From NCBI GenBank assembly GCA_945874195.1, contig CAMCFW010000109.1:1-6988 (forward strand): a stretch of 6,988 nucleotides of DNA, written 5' to 3'. The notes under the pieces are model-generated. The model saw only the letters and a program-made list of their open reading frames with translations, was not told where the DNA came from and did no database searches. Made by a program: the position numbers and the translations under genes. Every line of letters begins with the position of its first letter. The first letter of the stretch is position 1. The DNA comes from Chryseobacterium gleum. GTDB taxonomy: Bacteria > Bacteroidota > Bacteroidia > UBA10329. This document shows, one piece after another, positions 1 through 6,000 of the stretch.

Positions 1-1458
1 GTAAAGAAAATCGGTTGTGGCCGCCATGGCGTTTATGCTCTGATTGGTGGCCCCGTAGCCCGCCACCTGATATGAGAAACCGTAACCATGATTGTTCTGA
101 TAGCCGAGCGTCAGGTTGTCGGTAAAAACCCCGATCGTATCGAGTGTCATGTAATAGTATTTGCCGTTCGGTGAAGGACACATGGCCCTCACTTCGTTGG
201 GATTGCCGATCAGTCCCAGCGGACCCGGTGTGAGTGAGGCCACCTCTGCCTGATTGAGCTGCGCACCGTTGCTCATATTTATCTCGAACACGTAGCCGTA
301 GCCGATGGGTTGAAGCGATGGACCTATGGTCAGTCGCGTTCCACCGAGCATCAAACGCGTGTAGTCGCAATTGAAGGCGAGTTTCCAATACTCATCGAAC
401 GCGCCTCCGTTGGCGCTCCAATCCTGCGTTCCGCCTGTGTTGATCCGTGCGATGACCGGGTCGGTTCCTGCGGTTATGTAGCAATCGCCACTTGTAGGTT
501 CGGTGATCATCGTGCCGATCCAATAGTTGGCCGAATCCCAAGGCGTGTTATAGGTCCATTGCAACGCTCCGGCCGGGTCGTACTTTCTCAGTCGCATGGG
601 AGTATCGCCACCGTACACGTAAACATTCCCAACATCATCAACATCAATGTCCCAAATGCCTTGCGAGTTGCCGAACGGAGGTGTGGTAACCCATGGGTCA
701 ATGATCACTTTTTGCTGCGGGTCGTAGCCGTCAAGTTCAAATCCCACACGGTTTCCATCCAGTTTGAACCTCGAACCGATGGCAGCACCCGAAGTGGCGT
801 AAAACGTTGCTGGTGCATGGTCCACAACCTGGCCGAAATCAGTTTCAATGATCAAGTTTCCCGAATCATCCAACTTCGGTGAATAGCCCAATGGATACTG
901 CATTCCGATCAACGATGCATCGGCTCCGGGATGAAGGATCACATTGTACTTGATGCCTTCTATTTCATGGATGGTGAATTCGACATCGATATTCGGATAA
1001 AGGTTTTCATACACCAATTTCCGATAGCCGCGAACATCCTCAACATGGGTGGTGGTCCTGCCTGCTTGCAGCATGGCGTAGGTGCTGTGGTCATCTGCCA
1101 TCAGTTCTGCCCTAAGCTTCAGATTCGGATCGGCACCTGCCCATTTCACTTCGATCAGCTCGCGTTCTTCGTGAAAACGCGCTTCCGAACGTTGTCCACG
1201 TTTCCGCAGCGTGTTCTTGTTCTTTCGTGCAAAACGGAAGGAGAATCCTTTGTTGGTGAACAGGATCATGGTCTGGCCGCCATCCAACGCAAAACGCACA
1301 TCCTGACCATCGGCACCGAATCCATCGAACTGACCCTTGTTCTCAATGAACGAACGGTCATCGGTCAAAGAACTGCTCCATTTGAGATCGGATTGTTGAC
1401 CGAAAGCGGTTGCGATATAGGCGAAAAGGAAAAGCCCGAGTAACGAAATTCTCATCAT
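1..1458 (-). CDS. DUF7948-type secreted protein, likely SBBP/beta-propeller, partial (C-terminus beyond left edge)
   Basis: The frame is open for 486 codons from the ATG at 1458 down to position 1, so the protein is truncated by the window. A signal peptide is visible at residues 1-20 (MMRISLLGLFLF core, ending ATAFG before QQ). Residues about 35-256 match the N-terminal domain of Bacteroidota secreted proteins called DUF7948: ENKGQ at 39-43, YENLYPNIDVEF at 150-161, GIKYNVILHPGAD at 168-180, and a closing IDPW at 253-256. From about 267 on, repeated motifs such as DVDDVGNVYVYGG and LRKYDPAGALQW suggest SBBP-like beta-propeller blades. Family members are exported and often end in a PKD and T9SS sorting region; that part is not visible, so the secretion route is inferred. 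A second ATG at 1455 is an equally possible start; an in-frame stop at 1510-1512 limits upstream extension. Function is unknown, probably cell-surface or extracellular. Confidence 0.85.
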   Translation of the reverse strand, partial: MMRISLLGLFLFAYIATAFGQQSDLKWSSSLTDDRSFIENKGQFDGFGADGQDVRFALDGGQTMILFTNKGFSFRFARKNKNTLRKRGQRSEARFHEERELIEVKWAGADPNLKLRAELMADDHSTYAMLQAGRTTTHVEDVRGYRKLVYENLYPNIDVEFTIHEIEGIKYNVILHPGADASLIGMQYPLGYSPKLDDSGNLIIETDFGQVVDHAPATFYATSGAAIGSRFKLDGNRVGFELDGYDPQQKVIIDPWVTTPPFGNSQGIWDIDVDDVGNVYVYGGDTPMRLRKYDPAGALQWTYNTPWDSANYWIGTMITEPTSGDCYITAGTDPVIARINTGGTQDWSANGGAFDEYWKLAFNCDYTRLMLGGTRLTIGPSLQPIGYGYVFEINMSNGAQLNQAEVASLTPGPLGLIGNPNEVRAMCPSPNGKYYYMTLDTIGVFTDNLTLGYQNNHGYGFSYQVAGYGATNQSINAMAATTDFLY

Positions 1459-1472
1459 GTGGCAGGAATTGA

Positions 1473-1530
1473 GTGGGACACGAAATACGCAATTTTTCCT
1501 TGAACTCTTTCAGCGTTCGAGCTGTCCCAC
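1473..1530 (-). promoter_or_regulatory. Bulged stem-loop in the leader of the DUF7948 gene
   Basis: GTGGGACA at 1473-1480 pairs perfectly with TGTCCCAC at 1523-1530. The stem continues inward with CGAA (1481-1484) to TTCG (1516-1519) and CGC (1488-1490) to GCG (1513-1515). That makes 15 base pairs with a three-base bulge on each side and a 22-base loop. The element ends 14 bases upstream of the ATG at 1458. No T-tract follows on either strand, so it does not look like an intrinsic terminator. A role in translation control, mRNA stability or regulator binding is inference only; the same bases could act as a DNA operator. Confidence 0.45.
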
Positions 1531-1579
1531 CTGCTGAATAGGCCGTCAACACGTTGAATGAGTGACGTCTCCTGTTTCA

Positions 1580-1663
1580 TGCAATGGTTGTTCTTTCCAG
1601 TGTAATGGTTGCCCTTTCCAGTGTAATGGTTGCCCTTTCCTGTATAATGGTTGCCCTTTCCAG
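1580..1663. repeat. Tandem repeat array A, four 21-bp units
   Basis: Four consecutive 21-bp units begin at 1580, 1601, 1622 and 1643. They share the core AATGGTTGCCCTTTCC with few substitutions: the first unit has GTTCTTTCC instead of GCCCTTTCC, and the third ends in CTG instead of CAG. The units are directly repeated with no spacers, so this is a minisatellite-type array and not a CRISPR. It joins array B with no change of register. Because 21 is a multiple of three, an open frame stays open through every unit, which makes short spurious ORFs. Confidence 0.9.
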
Positions 1664-1789
1664 AACTCATTCATCACGTTTTGGAACTCATTCATCACGT
1701 TTTGGAACTCATTCTTCATGTTTCAGAACTCATTCTTCATGTTTCAGAACTCATTCATCACGTTTCAGAACTCGTTCATAGCTTTCCTG
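1664..1789. repeat. Tandem repeat array B, six 21-bp units
   Basis: Six 21-bp units begin at 1664, 1685, 1706, 1727, 1748 and 1769. They start AACTCATTC and continue ATCACGTTT or TTCATGTTT, ending in TGG or CAG; the sixth is degenerate (AACTCGTTCATAGC start). Variants come in pairs: units 1-2 are identical, units 3-4 are identical, and unit 5 mixes features of both, which suggests stepwise duplication by slippage or unequal exchange. Units 2-6 are preceded by G, so most copies carry GAA-N4-TTC, a small dyad recurring every two helical turns. A further decayed copy may continue to about 1810. Confidence 0.9.
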
Positions 1790-1855
1790 AGATGCTTCAT
1801 ATTATGAAAGGAATGAAATCAGACCCGAACACGGGACCTTAGACCAGAGAACAGG

Positions 1856-2014
1856 CTAGAGGACGAACAGCTTGTAAAAGAGCAGTCCGAGTCCACCGAA
1901 TCCCATGATGGCCATGATGAAGGTGCGCCAGAAGTAATAACCCCTTCGCCTGTGGTAATTGGCCGATATCCAAGCAAGGAACACCACCATTGCTGCCAAC
2001 CATATCCAATTCAT
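1856..2014 (-). CDS. Small two-helix membrane protein, 52 residues
   Basis: The ORF runs from ATG at 2014 to TAG at 1856-1858. The product begins MNWIWLAAMVVFLAWIS, a hydrophobic helix at about residues 3-17. A short loop with the basic cluster HRRR (21-24) follows, then YYFWR, and a second hydrophobic stretch at about 32-51 (FIMAIMGFGGLGLLFY). The pattern is that of a small inner-membrane hairpin protein with a positively charged turn, which by the positive-inside rule would lie in the cytoplasm. I recognise no family. Support for it being real is the clean membrane topology, a well-placed promoter-like sequence about 20-50 bases upstream, and its position facing an outer-membrane barrel gene with 97 bp between start codons. 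It could belong with the downstream DUF7948 gene in one transcript, but the gap is long. Confidence 0.65.
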   Translation of the reverse strand: MNWIWLAAMVVFLAWISANYHRRRGYYFWRTFIMAIMGFGGLGLLFYKLFVL

Positions 2015-2033
2015 GGTTCGAGGTCGGTCTTTA

Positions 2034-2064
2034 AAAAGTTAATCAACAAGTGTTGTGAAGCCAA
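2034..2064 (-). promoter_or_regulatory. Bacteroidota-type promoter for the 52-residue membrane protein
   Basis: Read on the minus strand, TTG at 2064-2062 is followed after 20 bp by TAACTTTT at 2041-2034. The Bacteroidota consensus is TTG, a spacer near 17-23 bp, then TAnnTTTG; only the final G of the -7 box is missing. Transcription would begin near 2030, giving a leader of about 15 bases. The spacer contains a 12-bp dyad, CAACA-AG-TGTTG at 2044-2055, placed where a repressor could block the polymerase. Confidence 0.45.
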
Positions 2065-2074
2065 TTGAGGGTTA

Positions 2075-2108
2075 TTGATCAAGCTATTGGACTGTGGTGT
2101 TACCTTTG
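2075..2108 (+). promoter_or_regulatory. Bacteroidota-type promoter for the outer-membrane barrel gene, possibly leaderless
   Basis: TACCTTTG at 2101-2108 is a perfect TAnnTTTG -7 box. TTG at 2075-2077 lies 23 bp upstream, at the long end of the accepted spacing. With the box centred on -7, transcription would begin at about 2111-2113, which is on the ATG at 2112. If used, the mRNA would have essentially no 5' leader. The match could be chance, and an undetected upstream promoter is the alternative. Confidence 0.4.
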
Positions 2109-2111
2109 AGC

Positions 2112-2966
2112 ATGCGAAAATGGACATTTCTTCTGCTGACCTGTGTGATGTGGATCACAACGCACGCGCAGGAAGAGAAGTTTCCACAGACCCTCACAGT
2201 AGGGCTCGAATTCCGTCCGTTGTTCCCTGCCAATTTCTTGAAAACAGGCGACCAGCAGGTTTCCAACTCACAATTCAGTGTACTGGTGTCGCCCAAGTTC
2301 AGCTTTTCGGCCGGCATGACGCTGCGCTATGGATTCCACAAACGCTTTGCCTTGGAAACCGTATTGAATTTCGTTCAGCGTCACTACGGCTTGAACGTGC
2401 ACCGCGATTCCACCTCGGGCAACCCCACATGGGACGCAAAACCCGCATACGACAGCAATACCAAATTCACCATCATCGGCTACGAACATCCCATCAAGCT
2501 ACTTGTTTTCGTCAGGCTATCTGAACGTTTCTTCATGAACGCGGCAGGAGGCGTGCAGATCACTTTCTTTCCGTCAGACATCTTCAGTTCCGATTCGGAG
2601 ACCAGCCCCAACGATCAGCATTTCAAACATTCATCGCTTAGGCTTGGCTTTGATGGTCGAACCGGGCCCGATGGCTTCATTCATGGCGGGGCCATTGCCA
2701 ATCTGGGCATGGAGTACCGCACCAAGAAGATCGGCTTCTTCTATCTGGGCGCCACCTACCATATTCCGTTCGCAAGCATTTACAACAGCCGATTCCAATA
2801 CATTGACGATTCGTATGAATCGGAGGTACAGAATATTGCACTGAGCGGAAGCTACCTGACCTTCGATGTGCGTTATTTTTTCCATTCGCGACCACTGCTT
2901 CCAAAGAAGAAAAAGGTCTCAAAGAACAAAGAGAAGACAATTAAGCCCGAGCGCATAGACGATTGA
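2112..2966 (+). CDS. Outer-membrane beta-barrel protein (porin-like), 284 residues
   Basis: A signal peptide is clear at residues 1-19 or 20 (MRKWTFLLLTCVMW, ending THAQ before EEKF). I chose ATG 2112 because it starts directly with the basic n-region; a GTG at 2094 in the same frame would add six residues in front of the signal peptide and overlap the promoter-like box. The mature part alternates polar and hydrophobic residues in short beta strands, such as TLTVGLEFRPLF, FALETVLNFVQRHYGLNV, IGFFYLGATYHIPF and YLTFDVRYFF, with Ser/Asp/Asn-rich loops. This fits the eight- to ten-strand outer-membrane beta-barrel proteins that are common in Bacteroidota (PorT or OmpW-like fold class). The final strand ends in FF at 256-257. 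A 27-residue Lys-rich tail (258-284) follows, which is unusual because barrels normally end at the last aromatic residue. Ligand and function cannot be told from sequence. Confidence 0.75.
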   Translation: MRKWTFLLLTCVMWITTHAQEEKFPQTLTVGLEFRPLFPANFLKTGDQQVSNSQFSVLVSPKFSFSAGMTLRYGFHKRFALETVLNFVQRHYGLNVHRDSTSGNPTWDAKPAYDSNTKFTIIGYEHPIKLLVFVRLSERFFMNAAGGVQITFFPSDIFSSDSETSPNDQHFKHSSLRLGFDGRTGPDGFIHGGAIANLGMEYRTKKIGFFYLGATYHIPFASIYNSRFQYIDDSYESEVQNIALSGSYLTFDVRYFFHSRPLLPKKKKVSKNKEKTIKPERIDD

Positions 2967-3007
2967 CCTCAATGTCCTTCCCATGACCTAATTTGCCACG
3001 CAGGTCA
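2963..3007. promoter_or_regulatory. Three TGACCT half-sites between the barrel gene and the T9SS cargo gene
   Basis: TGACCT occurs at 2964-2969 (overlapping the stop codon) and at 2984-2989, and its reverse complement AGGTCA at 3002-3007. The first two are spaced 20 bp, and the last two form an inverted repeat with a 12-bp centre. This may be an operator for the downstream gene or a small hairpin. No T-tract follows, so it is not a terminator. Chance occurrence is possible. Confidence 0.25.
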
Positions 3008-3069
3008 CATTGGTTTCCTCTTCATCTATCCGCATGATATAACTTGCGCCTTCAAACCAAATTTGAAAA

Positions 3070-6000
3070 ATGAATCGATCCTTACTTTTTTTCCTTGCCA
3101 TATTCTGTGGCCTGAATGCAACCGCACAGAGTGTTTTTTACGAAGACTTTGAGAATGGCATCACTTCGCAATTCGTGCAGGACCAGATTGTCGGAGCCCT
3201 GGATTGGGTGACAGACCCCAACGCTGTGTTCCTCGGGCCATCAGACCCAACATTTGAAGGCGACTCTTCGGCACATTTCTATGCCGGAGGATATACCGGA
3301 GACATTTCCACCCTGACCACGCCAACTTTGGGCCTGAGCGCAGGCGGATACCGATTGAGCTTTGCCCATGTGCAGCCGAATTGGGTGGGCGACCAGAACA
3401 CGCTTTCCATCTATCATTCTGGCGATGATGGTGCCACCTGGACTTTGATCGACAGCATTGTAGGCGACATTCAGAACTATGTGGAAGTTGAATACGCACT
3501 CGACAATTACGTAACAACCACTTCCACCTCCAAGATCCGTTTCAGCGGATGGATAGACTACGGATATTCCATCGGACTGGATGTAGTGAACATCTTTCTT
3601 CCAGAGTCCAACGATGCCGAACTTGCATCCATCGTAGCCCCGGCCAATGGTTGCGGATTGGGTTCTGAAATGGTGACCATTGAGGTATACAACAACGGAC
3701 TCGCACCGATTCTTTCCGTTGATGCCAGCTACGAACTGAACAACATGGTGGAAACGGAGACCTTCACCACCAACATCGCCTCAGGACAATCTGCGCAATT
3801 GACATTCACCGTTCCGGTCGATCTTTCGGTTGCCGGAACCTACAGTCTTTCTGCGTGGATAAACTTGACAGGAGACCTGAATGCGATGAACGATTCGGCC
3901 TCATCGATCATTGAAAGCATCCCTGTCGTCAGTTCGCTGCCTTACTTGGAAGATTTTGAGAACGGGGCCGGTGGTTGGACAAGCGGTGGGGTGCTTAACC
4001 CTTGGGAACTTGGCGACCCCGAAACAGCTTTCATCGACACGGCCAATTCGGGCATCAACGCTTGGGTAACCAATCTTGATGGAACCTATGAGGACGGAAC
4101 CGATGCCTATGTGGAATCTCCCTGCTTCGACCTTTCCGCGCTTGTCATCGACCCGATTTTCCGTTTCGCGTTCATTTCCAATTCAGAAATAAGCTGGGAT
4201 GGTACGTGGGTTGAAGTTTCGACCGATGCCGGCATCACATGGAATACGGTTGGCAACTTCGGAGAAGGCACAAACTGGTATACGGCCGAAGATGAACATG
4301 GAGCCAACTTCAATGAGGACTGGTGGGATGCACCCATTGCCGAAGCCGGAGTTTGGACCACGGCCACCCATCTGTTGGATGGTGCTGCGGGTTCAGGTTC
4401 AGTGAAAATAAGAGTGTTCTTCCATTCTGATGGAAGCGTGAACGAGGGCTACGATGGCTTTGCATTCGATGATGTTGAGCTATTCGAACAACCTGCAGTG
4501 AATGCAGCGGTTTTTGCCGTTACGGGCCCAACGTCAACCTGCGGCCTCACAGCTACCGAAACCGTTTCGGTCACCATCAGCAACCTCGGTTCTGTAGGTC
4601 TCGATTCGTTGGTGGTCTCTTACAGTCTGAACAATGGCCCTGTGCAAACTGAAGTGTTCTATGAAACGTTGGCCGTTGGCAACAGCACCAACGTGAGCTT
4701 CGCATCAACCATCGACCTGAGTGCCCTAACAGACCATCAACTGATGGTGTGGGTTGATGCCGATGGCGATGGAGACAACACCAACGACACAGCTTCGGTC
4801 ACCATCACCAGTGTTCCCACCATAAGCAGCATGCCTTACTTTCAAGATTTTGAAGCAGGAAATGGCGGCTGGAGATCGGAAGGCTTGAATTTAGAATGGC
4901 AATTGGGCGATCCGATAGGGAACTTAATTGACAATGCCTTCAGTGGAGTGAACGCATGGGCAACCAACCTGAATCAGCTTAATTACGAGAACGAAGAGTA
5001 CTCCATCCTCTATTCACCTTGCTTTGACCTTAGCACCATGACTGCCGATCCGGTCATCAGTTTCGCCATCATTCACGATTCAGAACAAGGATGGGATGGT
5101 ACTTGGCTTGAAATTTCGACCGATGGAGGAACCACCTGGGACCGAGTTGGAAACACAGGCGAAGGAGAGAATTGGTATACGAACAGTAATTTTTTCAACG
5201 GCCTCATTGATCAAGGATGGGATGGCCAGTCTGGAAACGGAGTGGAATGGGTAACTACCGAACACATTCTGGAAGGTGCGGCCGGAAACTCGAACGTGAT
5301 GGTAAGATTCATATTCACCACAGACCTTTCTGTTAATTTCTACGAAGGTTTTGCCATTGATGACATAAGCATCCGCGCGCAGGCCGAACTCGATCTCGTG
5401 GTCCTGAGCTTCGAAGGACCTGGACCAAACTGTTCGTTAGGCGATGAGCAGGTCAGCTTCCGATTCTGGAATAAGGGGTTGCAAACAGTAAGTAACTTCC
5501 CAGTAGGTTTTAGAGCTGATGGTGGAACTGCACAGTTCGAAACCTACACGGGATCTGTGGCACAGTTCGATACTGTTACCTACACATTCACCACCCAATT
5601 GGCCAACCTGAGTGCAACAGGAATGCACACCATTGATGTTTTCACAGCGCTTGTTGGCGATGAATATTCTGATTCTGATTCGCTTCTTGGCTCAACGGTT
5701 GAGAATCATGGAAACCTGACCCCGTTCACCATCACCGATGAACCAGGCGCTTTCATCAGTTCAACCCTGCCGCAAGGAACTACCTCGCAGATGTTCTTCT
5801 GCGGGTTGCCCAATGTACTTGACGGCTGCTTTCAGATAGCGAGTGTCACCATCGATTCCATCAACCACACCTGGTTGTCAGACCTAAGTATCTATCTCAT
5901 TTCGCCAGCTGGCGATTCGGTTGAACTGAGCACCGGCAACGGTGGCGGGGGAGACGGCATGTCGAATGTCATCTTCACTGATGCATCTACAAACAACATC

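Larger units (their letters stand above)
1459..1855. other. Gene-less interval with stem-loop and tandem repeats
   Basis: This 397-bp stretch separates two minus-strand genes. It contains a bulged stem-loop near the downstream start codon, a small dyad TCAAC-N2-GTTGA at 1546-1557, ten 21-bp tandem units at 1580-1789, and a degenerate eleventh unit around 1790-1810. A weak hairpin CCCG-AACA-CGGG at about 1824-1835 is followed on the minus strand by a T-rich stretch and could be a poor terminator for the 52-codon gene. Open frames here are short, repeat-derived and without recognisable homology, so I do not call a gene. Confidence 0.6.

Noticed and set aside
310..1443. Two long plus-strand ORFs (310-882 and 931-1443)
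   Set aside because: They lie antisense to the DUF7948 coding frame, which is open over the whole stretch and shows a signal peptide and family motifs. Their translations look compositionally random.
1580..1789. Possible CRISPR array
   Set aside because: Units are contiguous with no unique spacers, the period is only 21 bp, and no cas-like gene is present.
1562..1807. Plus-strand 81-codon ORF through the repeats, with NGCPF and NSFITF units
   Set aside because: The 21-bp period keeps any stop-free frame open automatically. There is no promoter, no homology I recognise, and a neighbouring frame is open over the same span.
1824..1835. CCCG-AACA-CGGG hairpin as a terminator of the 52-codon gene
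   Set aside because: The stem is only four base pairs and the following minus-strand sequence is merely T-rich, so I do not list it as a feature of its own.
2094..2111. GTG at 2094 as the barrel gene start
   Set aside because: It would add MVLPLS in front of an already complete signal peptide n-region and overlap a perfect -7 box. ATG 2112 is better.
2133..2153. Lipoprotein signal (Cys at residue 11 of the barrel protein)
   Set aside because: The residues before it are LLT, not a good lipobox. The hydrophobic segment continues past the Cys, and a normal cleavage site follows at about residues 19-20.
2075..2524. Plus-strand 149-codon ORF overlapping the barrel gene
   Set aside because: It is a shifted frame of the barrel coding sequence, with no signal peptide or motif.
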